64,000 nt of DNA from Deltaproteobacteria bacterium. Lineage in GTDB: Bacteria; Myxococcota_A; UBA9042; PHBI01; JACKFB01. Made by a program: the position numbers and the translations under genes. The first letter of the stretch is position 1, and every line of letters starts with the position of its first letter. The notes beneath the pieces were generated by a model. It had not been told where the DNA came from. It searched no databases and saw only the letters and a list, made by a program, of their open reading frames with translations. The stretch lies in the NCBI GenBank assembly GCA_020632695.1, contig JACKFB010000016.1, positions 74,112 to 138,111 of the forward strand, read 5' to 3'. Shown here piece by piece: positions 9,215-17,274 of this stretch.

Positions 9215-10582
9215 ATGATGCGTCGCTTCGTTCCCCTGCTGCTCGCCGCCATCTTCCTGGCGTGCGGCGACTCGGACCCGGGCACCACCGCGGACGCGAC
9301 CGGCGACCTGGGCGCACCCGACGTAGCCACCACGGACACCGCCGGCGGCGCCGACTCCCAGCCGGGACCCGACGCGGCCGGCCCCGACACCCCCGGCACG
9401 CCCGACGGCGCGACTCCGGACAGCGCCGCGGACGGCAGCACCGCCGGCCCGGACGTCCCCGCGGACACCGGCGCCCCGCAGACCTCGGGCCCTCAGCTCA
9501 CCGAGTTGGGCACCATCGAGCTGGACCCGAGCACCGGGCTCAGCGCGCCCCTGACCCTCACCCTGCCCTCCGACGCGGTCTCCCTGGCGATCACCGCCCT
9601 GGGCGCCACCGGCATCGGCCTGTCGGTCGAGGACCTGCGCGCCCCCGACAGCCAGGTCCTGATGCCGCTCAACTGGACCAAGTCCCCCCAGAACGGCGGT
9701 GGCCAGGTGTGCGTGACCTGCCTCAACCGCGCGTCGTCCGCCCAGGCGGCCTCGGCGACCATGGTGCCCATGGCCCCCACGCTCTCGGTGGCGCCCGGCG
9801 GCACCTACACCTTCCGCGTCTTCGGCTACACCACGACCGGCTCCGGCTTCTTCCAGACCCAGGTCCCCTACGGCGGCCCGATCCAGGTCGGCGTCACCTG
9901 GAAGGAGGCGCCGGGCGCCGCGCTTCCCCCCGACGGGGTCATCGACCTGAACCTGCACTTCACCGGGAGCGACGGCCTCAACGCCGGCGGCGCTCCCTTC
10001 GACACGCGGATCAAGAAGGCGCTGGCCGACTTCGAGGCCGCCTACGCCCAGGCCGGCATCCGCATCGGCCGGATCACCTACCGCGACATCGATCCGATCT
10101 ACCAGGTCGTGGACGGCTACCTCGGGCCCGACAACGACTTCGAGGCGGCGGCGCGTCAGACCGCGGGCAGCCCGCCCGGCATCAACCTCATCTTCGTCCG
10201 CGAGATCCTGGACACCGCCAGCAGCGCGGGGGCCTTCGGGTTCATCCTGGGCATCTCGGGCGGCATCCCAGGCCCCATCGGCTACACGGGCAACGGCCGC
10301 TCGGCCGTCATCATCGACGGCTCGCCGCCGGCCGGCACCGGCGACTCGACCGTCGGCCTCACCATGGCGCACGAGGTGGGACACTTCCTGGGACTCTTCC
10401 ACTCCAGCGAGTTCCCCAGCTTCAACCAGCTCCACGACCCCATCCCCGACACTCCCGAGAACGACACCAGCAACCTGATGTACTTCGAGGGGGGCTCGGC
10501 GGGGGCGAAGCTCTCGCCGCAGCAGTCGGCCGTGATGCGCGGCAACCCGTGGATCCGCAACGTCGAGGAGGACGCCAAGTGA
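9215..10582 (+). CDS. Metzincin-type metalloprotease lipoprotein
   Basis: 455 residues from ATG 9215 (ATG 9218 is equally possible; GGGAG lies just upstream). The signal MMRRFVPLLLAAIFLAC ends at a lipobox Cys, followed by an Asp/Thr/Pro-rich linker to about residue 90. A beta-rich domain follows with a paired-Cys motif VCVTCLNRAS. The protease domain has HEVGHFLGLFH at residues 386-396, the full HExxHxxGxxH zinc signature, and a Met-turn in SNLMYF about 30 residues later, which together define metzincins. A paralogue with the same linker, CxxCLxRAS motif and C-terminal SxxQxxVMRxxP is encoded at 47000-48457. Its stop overlaps the start of the next gene, a HEAT-repeat protein, so the two are probably translated together. 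The substrate is unknown. Confidence 0.88.
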   Translation: MMRRFVPLLLAAIFLACGDSDPGTTADATGDLGAPDVATTDTAGGADSQPGPDAAGPDTPGTPDGATPDSAADGSTAGPDVPADTGAPQTSGPQLTELGTIELDPSTGLSAPLTLTLPSDAVSLAITALGATGIGLSVEDLRAPDSQVLMPLNWTKSPQNGGGQVCVTCLNRASSAQAASATMVPMAPTLSVAPGGTYTFRVFGYTTTGSGFFQTQVPYGGPIQVGVTWKEAPGAALPPDGVIDLNLHFTGSDGLNAGGAPFDTRIKKALADFEAAYAQAGIRIGRITYRDIDPIYQVVDGYLGPDNDFEAAARQTAGSPPGINLIFVREILDTASSAGAFGFILGISGGIPGPIGYTGNGRSAVIIDGSPPAGTGDSTVGLTMAHEVGHFLGLFHSSEFPSFNQLHDPIPDTPENDTSNLMYFEGGSAGAKLSPQQSAVMRGNPWIRNVEEDAK

Positions 10583-11193
10583 GAGCGAACCGCACCGAGC
10601 TCCCGGCGCCCGCGCCGCACCCTGAGCACCCGGCCGGGCCCCGCCGCTTCGTCGGCTCGATCGCCGCGCTGTGCCTCGTGGCCCTGGCGGCGTTGCCGGC
10701 GGCGGCCGCGACGGCCGACCACAGCCCCGCGCTGCTCTCGCTGCTGCGCGCCATCGACCAGACCCCGCCCGCCGAGGCCGTGCGCCAGGCCGCGGGCAAG
10801 GTCCAGGTGGAAGAGGCCCTCTTCCAGGTCAGCGTGGACGCCGACCTCCCGCTCTACCCGCGCCAACGCGCCATCAGCCTGCTCTCGCTCTTCCCGGGCG
10901 AGGCCAGCCGGGCCTACCTGCAGAACACCGCAGCCCAGGCCCAGCTGCAGGAGCTGCGGTGGGCCGCCATCTACACCTACGTCCGCTCGGTGGGCTCCTA
11001 CGACGCCCCGGCCGCCCTGGCCTTCTGCAGCGCCTGGCTGCAAAGCCCCCGCCCCCTCGACCGCGAGGCAGTCATCCGAGCCATCCGCCACCTCAAAGGC
11101 CCCGAAGCCGACGGCCTGGTAGCCCACCAAGCCGCCACAGAGACCGACGCCACCGTCCTGGCAGCCATCCGGAGGTACTGGCTGCGACGCTGA
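10579..11193 (+). CDS. Exported HEAT-repeat-like protein coupled to the metzincin
   Basis: 204 residues from GTG 10579, which overlaps the metzincin stop (GTGA). Residues 1-48 are a long Sec-type signal (hydrophobic IAALCLVALAALPAAAA). The mature part is all-helical with repeated helix pairs such as LYPRQRAISLLSLFP, LQELRWAAIYTYVRS and PLDREAVIRAIRHLK, the pattern of HEAT/armadillo-type solenoids. No catalytic motif is visible. A longer frame reading through from 9262 is a shadow of the metzincin gene. The coupling suggests a partner, chaperone or inhibitor of the protease; a larger HEAT protein is coupled to the second metzincin at 48438-50471. Seven bases after the stop a hexanucleotide repeat array begins. 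Confidence 0.75.
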   Translation: MRANRTELPAPAPHPEHPAGPRRFVGSIAALCLVALAALPAAAATADHSPALLSLLRAIDQTPPAEAVRQAAGKVQVEEALFQVSVDADLPLYPRQRAISLLSLFPGEASRAYLQNTAAQAQLQELRWAAIYTYVRSVGSYDAPAALAFCSAWLQSPRPLDREAVIRAIRHLKGPEADGLVAHQAATETDATVLAAIRRYWLRR

Positions 11194-11200
11194 CGGCGGC

Positions 11201-11612
11201 GAGGCCGGGGCCGAGGCCGGGGCCGAGGCCGAGGCCGGGGCCGGCACCGAGGCCGAGACCGAGACCGGCACCGAGGCCGAGACCGAGACCGTGACCGAGG
11301 CCGAGACCGGCACCGAGGCCGAGACCGAGACCGGCACCGAGACCGAGGCCGGGGCCGAGACCGAGACCGGCACCGAGACCGAGACCGGCACCGAGGCCGA
11401 GACCGAGACCGGCACCGAGACCGAGACCGGCACCGACGCCGAGACCGAGACCGGCACCGAGGCCGAGACCGAGACCGAGACCGAGACCGAGGCCGTGACC
11501 GGCACCGAGGCCGAGACCGAGACCGACACCGGGGCCGAGACCGACACCGAGGCCGAGACCGGCACCGAGGCCGGCACCGACACGGAGGCTGGGACCGACA
11601 CCGAGGCGGACA
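11201..11612. repeat. Hexanucleotide array, GAGACC/GGCACC/GAGGCC type
   Basis: About 410 bases made of six-base units of the form GAGACC, GAGGCC, GGCACC or GACACC in mixed order. All reading frames stay open because the units lack stops. The plus frame that begins with GTG 11291 would spell Glu-Thr/Glu-Ala/Gly-Thr dipeptides, but it has no ribosome site. The same units return at 12597-12842. Such arrays change length readily by slippage. I treat it as non-coding, with low certainty. Confidence 0.85.
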
Positions 11613-11629
11613 CTGGCCCGGCCATCGCC

Positions 11630-12008
11630 GCGGACCCGGAGCCGGACGCGGACCCGGAACCGGCCGCGGACTCGGAACCAGCCGCGGACTCGGACCCGGA
11701 CCCGGCCGCGGACCCGGACTCGGTCACGGACTCGGACCCGGACCCGGACTCGGAACCGGCCGCGGACTCGGACCCGGCCACGGCCACGGACTCGGACTCG
11801 GTCACGGACTCGGACCCGGCCACGGACTCGGACTCGGACCCGGACCCGGACCCGGACTCGGACTCGGACTCGGACTCGGACCCGGACTCGGACTCGGACC
11901 CGGACTCGGACCCGGACCCGGACCCGGACCCGGACTCGGACTCGGACTCGGACCCGGACCCGGACTCGGACTCGGACTCGGACTCGGACCCGGACTCGGA
12001 CTCGGACC
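11630..12008. repeat. Hexanucleotide array, GACTCG/GACCCG type
   Basis: About 380 bases of GACTCG and GACCCG units with occasional GCCACG or GCCGCG variants near the left end. It continues directly from the first array but with a different unit. In the plus frame it would read Asp-Ser/Asp-Pro repeats; in the minus frame Ser-Glu/Ser-Gly. Order becomes more regular toward the right end (11820-12000), which suggests recent expansion there. It ends 38 bases before the long inverted repeat. Confidence 0.85.
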
Positions 12009-12045
12009 CTCGGCCGCGGTCACGGCCCTTCAGCCATCGCGCCCG

Positions 12046-12206
12046 CTCCAGGGCCGCCAGTTGAGGTGGCTGCTGCCGCTCCGGCGCTGGGCCGTCAAGG
12101 ACCTGCGTCGCTTCGCTCCTCGGCCGCTTCGCGGCGGCCTTCGGCCGTCCCTGACGGCCCAGCGCCGAAGCGGCTGGTGGTGGGGGCTCAACTGGCGGCC
12201 CTGGAG
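12046..12206. repeat. Long interrupted inverted repeat covering the ribosome site of the four-helix-bundle gene
   Basis: Outer arms are perfect over 20 bases: 12046-12065 pairs with 12187-12206. Inner arms are perfect over 16 bases, 12082-12097 with 12152-12167, extendable by GCCGCT with one mismatch. The 54-base apical loop holds GC-rich minor palindromes (CGGCCGCTTCGCGGC). The Shine-Dalgarno GGAGG of the following gene is at 12203-12207, so its GGAG sits in the outer right arm and would be paired with CTCC at 12046-12049. RNA reading in from upstream would therefore hide the ribosome site, as in the read-through protection of some transposase genes. This is an inference from pairing alone. 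Confidence 0.8.
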
Positions 12207-12213
12207 GCGAGAG

Positions 12214-12558
12214 ATGGTTGGCGAGTCGGGGATGGACGCGGAGCGGGTGGCGGCGCGGGCGGCGGTGGGGCTCTTCGGGTTGGCGCGGGGGTTGCCGCCT
12301 TCGTTCCGGGGTTTGGGCGACCAGGCGACCCGGGCGGGGGCGTCGGCGGCGCTGAACCTGGCCGAGGGCTCGGGGCGCTTCGGCCGCGACCGGGTGCAGC
12401 ACTACCGCATCGCGTACGGGAGCGCGCGGGAGGCCGCGATGGCGCTGGAGCTGATGGTCGGCGCGGGGGCGGTGCCCGAGGCGGCCGGAGCGGAGGTGCT
12501 GGAGCTGTTGGACCGGGTCAAGGCGATGACCTGGCGCATGATCCACCCGCGGCGGTAG
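12214..12558 (+). CDS. Four-helix-bundle protein (S23 / 23S rRNA intervening-sequence family, TIGR02436-like)
   Basis: 114 residues from ATG 12214, seven bases after GGAGG; the size fits the family. The diagnostic pattern is plain: SFRGLGDQATRAGASAALNL, AEGSGRFGRD, HYRIAYGSAREAAMALELM, followed by a last helix with LDRVKAMTWRMIH. Relatives are encoded inside 23S rRNA intervening sequences and as stand-alone genes. The same fold is used by Avd, the accessory protein of diversity-generating retroelements, which binds nucleic acid and reverse transcriptase. No reverse transcriptase is seen in this window. The gene is an island: hexanucleotide arrays on both sides and an inverted repeat over its ribosome site. 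The biochemical function of this stand-alone class is unknown. Confidence 0.88.
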   Translation: MVGESGMDAERVAARAAVGLFGLARGLPPSFRGLGDQATRAGASAALNLAEGSGRFGRDRVQHYRIAYGSAREAAMALELMVGAGAVPEAAGAEVLELLDRVKAMTWRMIHPRR

Positions 12559-12596
12559 CCCGGGCGGCGACGTCGGCGGCGGTCAGCGAGACCCCC

Positions 12597-12842
<246 letters not shown>

Positions 12843-12869
12843 AGCCGAGCCGAGCCCGACCCCGAGGCT

Positions 12870-12984
12870 GCGCCGAAGGCGCCAGCCGACCCCGACCTCG
12901 AGGCTGCGCCGAAGGCGCCAGCCGACCCTGAGGCGCGCCGAAGGCGCCAGCCGAGCCCGAGGCCGCGCCGAAGGCGCCGGCCGA
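12870..12984. repeat. Four copies of a 20-base hairpin unit
   Basis: The unit GCGCCGAAGGCGCCAGCCGA occurs at 12870-12889, 12906-12925 and 12935-12954, and with one change at 12965-12984. Spacing is 36, 29 and 30 bases. Each copy contains GCGCC-GAA-GGCGC, a perfect five-pair hairpin with a three-base loop. Intervening bases also resemble each other (CCGA, GAGGC). It follows directly on the second hexanucleotide array. Resemblance to REP-like palindromes is suggestive only. Confidence 0.75.
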
Positions 12985-13065
12985 GCCGAACGCTCCAACC
13001 CCGCCACCGTCGAGGCGCCGTAGGAGGCGAGCGAGCGCGCCGCCGAGGGTGGCGCGGGCCGAGCG

Positions 13066-13153
13066 CAGGCCGAGTCGGGCCCCGAGGCGCCGTCAGCGGC
13101 GAGCGAGGGCGCCGTGGGGTAGGAGTGAGCGAGGGCAGGCCGAGTCGGGCCCC
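13066..13153. repeat. Short direct repeat, including one copy of a dispersed 23-base sequence
   Basis: CAGGCCGAGTCGGGCCCC occurs at 13066-13083 and again at 13136-13153. Overlapping the first copy, 13078-13100 is identical over 23 bases to 27864-27886, in another intergenic gap. The surrounding 13020-13200 is rich in GAGCGAGCG-type words and looks like degenerated repeat DNA with no gene. Confidence 0.6.
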
Positions 13154-13237
13154 AGGCCCGTCGCAGGCCTGACCCGAGCGAACGACGACGCCCACGGCGT
13201 CCGCAGCCGCCGCTGACGGTGCCTCGATCGATCCCGG

Positions 13238-13267
13238 TTGAACATTTGTGACCTCCCAGGCTAGCTT
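13238..13267 (+). promoter_or_regulatory. Candidate promoter of the TerB-like gene
   Basis: TTGAAC at 13238-13243 and TAGCTT at 13262-13267 are separated by 18 bases and lie in the only AT-richer patch (GAACATTTGTGA) before the GTG at 13295. The -35 matches five of six consensus positions; the -10 matches poorly. The start codon follows within 28 bases of the -10. Confidence 0.3.
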
Positions 13268-13294
13268 CCGCTCTCCCGCGTCGCGGAGGCTGCT

Positions 13295-13618
13295 GTGAAG
13301 CTCGATGGCATGGACGAACGCACCCGGATCAACCTGCTGAAGATGGCGTGCGTCGCCGCGTGGTCCGATCTCTCGATCGCCGAGGCGGAGCGGAAGGTCG
13401 TGCTCGACCTGGCCAGCGAGATCTCCGTGGGGCCCGAGGGGAAGGCGTTGGCGGAGGCGTGGCTGCGCAGCCCGCCCGGCGACTTCGACCCGTACGACAT
13501 CCCGCATCGGCACGCCAAGACCTTCATCGAGGCGCTGCAGACGGTGATGCGCGCGGACGGACGCATCGATCCGGAGGAGTCGGAGACGCTGCGGCTCATC
13601 CGCGAGCTGGTGGCCTGA
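13295..13618 (+). CDS. TerB-like helical protein
   Basis: 107 residues from GTG 13295, chosen because GGAGG ends five bases upstream; ATG 13310 is the alternative. The protein is a single all-helical TerB/DjlA-N-like domain: RINLLKMACVAAWSDLSIAE, AERKVVLDLASEI, then a second half with FIEALQTVMRADGRIDPEES. The duplicated (A)DGxIxxxE pattern, with the acidic residues that bind metal in TerB, is clear in the second half (MRADGRIDPEE) and weaker in the first (WSDLSIAEAE). TerB proteins of tellurite and stress operons act at the membrane. No other ter genes are nearby, so the role here is unknown. Confidence 0.75.
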   Translation: MKLDGMDERTRINLLKMACVAAWSDLSIAEAERKVVLDLASEISVGPEGKALAEAWLRSPPGDFDPYDIPHRHAKTFIEALQTVMRADGRIDPEESETLRLIRELVA

Positions 13619-13733
13619 ACCGGCGCCGCGCGGCGGCCGGCTCCGCTGGGTCGGGGGCGGCGGGTGGAACCCGCGCTCAAGGGTAGGACGCTTCGGGCCG
13701 AAGGATGGGATGCCCCCTCCTCTGGAGCATCCC

Positions 13734-14747
13734 ATGAGCGACACGCCCCTCAGCCTCCTGGTCGTCGACCCGAACGGGCTCGCCAGCGCCCTCGTCGCCG
13801 ACGCCCTCGGCGCCGACGGGCATGCCCGCGTCGAGCGATGCCTGGAGTACGCGGATGCCTGCGACGAAGCGGCGCGCGTGGCGCCCACCCTCGTCGTGGT
13901 CGACCTCGGCGCCCCCTTCACCTGGGGCCTGGACGCCATCCGCGACCTGCGCCACGACCCGCGCACGGCGGCCATCCCGGTGCTGGCGCTGGTGCCACCG
14001 GGCGACCAGGGGCTGGCGCCGATGGCCTTCCAGCTCGGCGCCGCCGACGTCGCCTCCAAGCAGATGCACCCCGCCGAGCTGGCCGCGCGGGCGCGCAGGC
14101 TGGCCGCCGCGCGCCGAACGGTGGAGGAGCGCGACGCGGCCTGGCGCGTGCTGGAGCTCGTCTCGGGGGAGCTGGCGCTGAAGAACGCCTTGCTGGCGCG
14201 CACCTCCACGGTGGACCCGCTGACCGGGCTGGCCAGCCGCCGCGCCTTCGAGGAGTACCTCGCCGCCCAGTGGCAGGAAGCCGCCGAGGGCGGACGCCCG
14301 CTGGGCGTGGTGCTGGTCGAGGTCAACAGCTGGCAGCGCATCGAGGCCACCGGCGGCCCGGACGTGGCCGACGAGCTGCTCCAGGTGGTGGCGCGGCTGC
14401 TCCGTAGCTGCGCGCGCCCGCGCACCGACGTCCTGGCGCGCTTCGGGGACGCCCAGTTCGCGTTCCTCCTGCGCGAGACCGGCCCCCGAGGCGTCGCCAC
14501 CATCGCCCGGCGGGTCGTGGAGACGATGGATCTCGTGGCCTTGCACGCCGATCGGATCGCGCTGCTCCCGCGCGCGACGGTGAGCGTCGGCGGTGGCAGC
14601 GCCTGGCCCACCCACGGTGAGCGCCCCGAGCTGCTCATCGCCCGCGCCGACGAGGCGCTGACCTACGCCCTGTACGGCAGCGGCAACCGCTACGAGCTCT
14701 ACGACGGCGAGACACAGCCAGCCGAGGACGAGCGCCGCATCGCCTGA
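13734..14747 (+). CDS. Response regulator with degenerate GGDEF domain
   Basis: 337 residues from ATG 13734, with GGAG upstream. Residues 1-125 are a receiver domain (LLVVDPNGLASALVADAL, then LVVVDLGAPF with the likely phospho-Asp, and ASKQM with the conserved Lys). A linker helix leads to a GGDEF-type domain that begins TVDPLTGLASRRAFEEYL. The active-site motif reads RFGDAQFAF instead of GG(D/E)EF, so diguanylate cyclase activity is probably lost. The later VSVGGGSA and ARADEALTYAL match the fold. It may bind c-di-GMP precursors or act through the receiver alone. No kinase is adjacent. Confidence 0.85.
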   Translation: MSDTPLSLLVVDPNGLASALVADALGADGHARVERCLEYADACDEAARVAPTLVVVDLGAPFTWGLDAIRDLRHDPRTAAIPVLALVPPGDQGLAPMAFQLGAADVASKQMHPAELAARARRLAAARRTVEERDAAWRVLELVSGELALKNALLARTSTVDPLTGLASRRAFEEYLAAQWQEAAEGGRPLGVVLVEVNSWQRIEATGGPDVADELLQVVARLLRSCARPRTDVLARFGDAQFAFLLRETGPRGVATIARRVVETMDLVALHADRIALLPRATVSVGGGSAWPTHGERPELLIARADEALTYALYGSGNRYELYDGETQPAEDERRIA

Positions 14748-14836
14748 GCGCCGGGGTCGGCACGGACGAGCCACGGGGCGCGGCGCTGGCCTCGACGGGG
14801 AGGCTGAGATAGCTTCCGGGCATCCGGAGGTCCCCC

Positions 14837-17227
14837 ATGCGCTCCCGCTCCATCGCCAACGTCGCGTGCGCCCTGTTCATCGGCTCCCTGGCCCTCGCCT
14901 GCTCAGGCGACGGCGGCTCGAGCGACGTCAGCGCCGACCTGCCGGACAGCACCGGCGACCTCGGCGGCGACCTGGGCGACGGCGGCCCCCTCCCCGGCCA
15001 GACGGCCTTCGCCTTCGCCCTGGCGCCGACGACCGTGTCCAAGGCGCCCTTCCCCAATGACATCTACCTCCGCGGCGGCGGCCTGCTCGCCGTGCCCCCG
15101 CTGGCGGCGGACCCGGTCTTCTCCACCCTGACCAACGCCGAGGCCCTCGCCACGCTGGACCAGCGCATCGCCGAGCGGTCGGCCTTCGGCGTCAGCGGCG
15201 CCATCCACTTCTACATGGAGGGCGAGCCCGACATGGCGTCGGTGGAGGGCAAGGCCTTCATCGTCGCCCTCGACGGCCCCGAGGAGGGCACGCGCATCCC
15301 GGCGAACGCCTTCTGGTTCGCGCCGGGTCACATCCTGGGCCTCATCCCGAGCTTCGGGCACTACCTGGTCCCCGGCTCCACCTACGGCGCCTTCATCGAG
15401 GCGGGCGTCACCGCGGCGACCGGCGAGGCCGTCGCCGCGCCCGAGCCCTTCCTGGAGAGCGTGTCCGCGACGGCGCCGGCGGCGCCTTCCAGCGATCTCA
15501 CCGCGATGCGTCAGGCGATGGCGCCGCTGCGCGCGTGGATGGCCTCCGAAGGCTACGCCGACGACGCCTTAGCCATCGCGACGGTGTTCACCACGCAGCC
15601 CTCCTTGCCCTACCTGCAGTCGGTCATCGACGCCGCCGACGACTTCACCCTGGAGCCGCCCACGCGCCGCGTCTCCTTCGACACCGTCGCCAACGACTAC
15701 ATCACCGCCGACGCGGTCGAAGGCGCGGCCCTGGACACCTACTTCGGCGTCCCGACCGCGCCCTTCCAGTACAACCCCGGGCGCTGGGCCGGGGGCTCGC
15801 GCGCCGACGCCGCGGCCCTCGCCGGCGCCCCCTACACCGGCGGCACCCTCCACCACGGCATCGGCCGGGTCATCAACGGCAGCATCGTGGTCCCGGCCCT
15901 CAACCAGTTCGCCGATGGCACCACCATCAAGAGCCGCGCGCTCACCTTCACCGCGGGTGCGCCCACCTGGACCCTGGACGCCATGGTCCCCTTCTCGCTC
16001 TTCTTGTGCGACGGCCAGCTCGCCAACCCCGCCGACCTCCCGGTGGCCATCTTCACCCACGGCGGCACCAGCATCCGCGCCGACGCCATCTCGCTGGCCA
16101 ACGTGAACTGCCTCTCCGGCATCGCGACCATCGCGCTGGACCAGCCCTTCCACGGGGGCCGCACGACCACCGCGCTGCGCGAGGCCGAGGGTCTGATCGT
16201 CCCCACCCGCCAGGACGACGAGAACGTCTACACCGGCCTCGAGGCGGGCGACGCAGGCTTCGTCGGCGACGCCATCGGCGACGCGGGCGGGCCCACCCAG
16301 ACGGTGGCGCCGCTCTTCGCCATCGCCGATCGCTTCGACCCGGCCATCATCGAGGCCAACCTGCTCACGATCCCCTTCGAGACCAAGCTGCTGGTGCGCT
16401 ACCTGAAGGAGGCGGACTGGAGCCAGGTGCAGCAGGGCCTCAGCTTCGACGCCGACCTCATCTTCCACCAGAGCCTGAGCTTCGGGACCAGCTTCACCAC
16501 CGCACTGATGGCGGTGAGCGACGACTTCCGCGGCGTCGTCAACAGCGTCGGCTCGGTCATGATGGTCTCGGCCAACCTCCCGGTGGCGCCGAGCAACGCG
16601 GCGCTCGCGGCGCCCATCCTGCAGACCGCGCTGGGCCTCCAGTCGACGCCCGACGAGCTGAAGGCCGGCGCCTGGCGCGACCCGGTCATCGCGATGTTCC
16701 AGTGGCTGAGCGAGCGTGGCGAGGCCGTGTCCTACGCGCCCTTCGTGCTGCGCCACCGCAGCTCCACGAAGGTGATGAGCGTGCTCAGCTCGGGCGACTC
16801 CTGGGACGAGACCCTCTACAGCCCGCCGCAGCTCAGCTTCAACAACGCCTACGGTCTCGAGGTCTTCGAGGCCGGCGCCGAGTGGACCCTGGACGCGACC
16901 ATCCCGGGCGCCGAGACGGTGGACGCTTCGCCCCTGGCCGCGGCGGGCACCGAGGCCAACGTCACCTACGACGGCCGCATGCACTCGGCCGGCCTCTTCT
17001 ACCGCGGCGCGAGCTGCCACGCCGAGCTGGTCGCGCCGCTGTGCCGCCAGAACGTGGATCCGCCGCATCCGCCGGCCACCCCGAAGGCCACCCCGAACAT
17101 CTTCGCGAGCCCGATCTGCCAGCTCCAGCACCAGATCGTCGCGTTCAACAACTCGCTGTTGACCGGCTCGGGTCCCGGCCTCATCGTCCCGCCCAGCGGC
17201 ACCTGCGACGACCTCTACGCGCCCTGA
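14837..17227 (+). CDS. Large alpha/beta-hydrolase-fold lipoprotein
   Basis: 796 residues from ATG 14837 (MRSRSIANVACALFIGSLALAC, lipobox Cys at 22) with GGAGG upstream. A short Asp/Gly/Ser linker leads to a beta-rich N-terminal half (about 50-380, with PFPNDIYLR and LVPGSTYGAFI) that resembles the N-terminal domain of large bacterial surface lipases. The C-terminal half has hydrolase-fold features: LPVAIFTHGGTS (oxyanion loop), IATIALDQPFHGGR, and a nucleophile-elbow candidate HQSLSFGTSF, where the first Gly of GxSxG is replaced by Ser. A few Cys are near the end. Secreted lipase or esterase activity is plausible but the changed elbow makes it uncertain. Confidence 0.75.
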   Translation: MRSRSIANVACALFIGSLALACSGDGGSSDVSADLPDSTGDLGGDLGDGGPLPGQTAFAFALAPTTVSKAPFPNDIYLRGGGLLAVPPLAADPVFSTLTNAEALATLDQRIAERSAFGVSGAIHFYMEGEPDMASVEGKAFIVALDGPEEGTRIPANAFWFAPGHILGLIPSFGHYLVPGSTYGAFIEAGVTAATGEAVAAPEPFLESVSATAPAAPSSDLTAMRQAMAPLRAWMASEGYADDALAIATVFTTQPSLPYLQSVIDAADDFTLEPPTRRVSFDTVANDYITADAVEGAALDTYFGVPTAPFQYNPGRWAGGSRADAAALAGAPYTGGTLHHGIGRVINGSIVVPALNQFADGTTIKSRALTFTAGAPTWTLDAMVPFSLFLCDGQLANPADLPVAIFTHGGTSIRADAISLANVNCLSGIATIALDQPFHGGRTTTALREAEGLIVPTRQDDENVYTGLEAGDAGFVGDAIGDAGGPTQTVAPLFAIADRFDPAIIEANLLTIPFETKLLVRYLKEADWSQVQQGLSFDADLIFHQSLSFGTSFTTALMAVSDDFRGVVNSVGSVMMVSANLPVAPSNAALAAPILQTALGLQSTPDELKAGAWRDPVIAMFQWLSERGEAVSYAPFVLRHRSSTKVMSVLSSGDSWDETLYSPPQLSFNNAYGLEVFEAGAEWTLDATIPGAETVDASPLAAAGTEANVTYDGRMHSAGLFYRGASCHAELVAPLCRQNVDPPHPPATPKATPNIFASPICQLQHQIVAFNNSLLTGSGPGLIVPPSGTCDDLYAP

Positions 17228-17274
17228 GGTCCGCGCAGGTCCTCGCTCCCACCCAGGCCCTCGACGAGGCACCC

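Noticed and set aside
11291..12064. A 257-residue Glu-Thr / Asp-Ser repeat protein
   Set aside because: The frame is open only because the six-base units lack stops. It begins with GTG inside the repeat, has no ribosome site and no non-repeat domain apart from a short tail. Kept as a repeat, with coding left as a remote option.
10282..12546. A 754-codon minus-strand frame with Ser-Glu/Ser-Val repeats
   Set aside because: It crosses the antisense of three recognised genes and the repeat arrays; the Ser-rich part is the reverse complement of the hexanucleotides.
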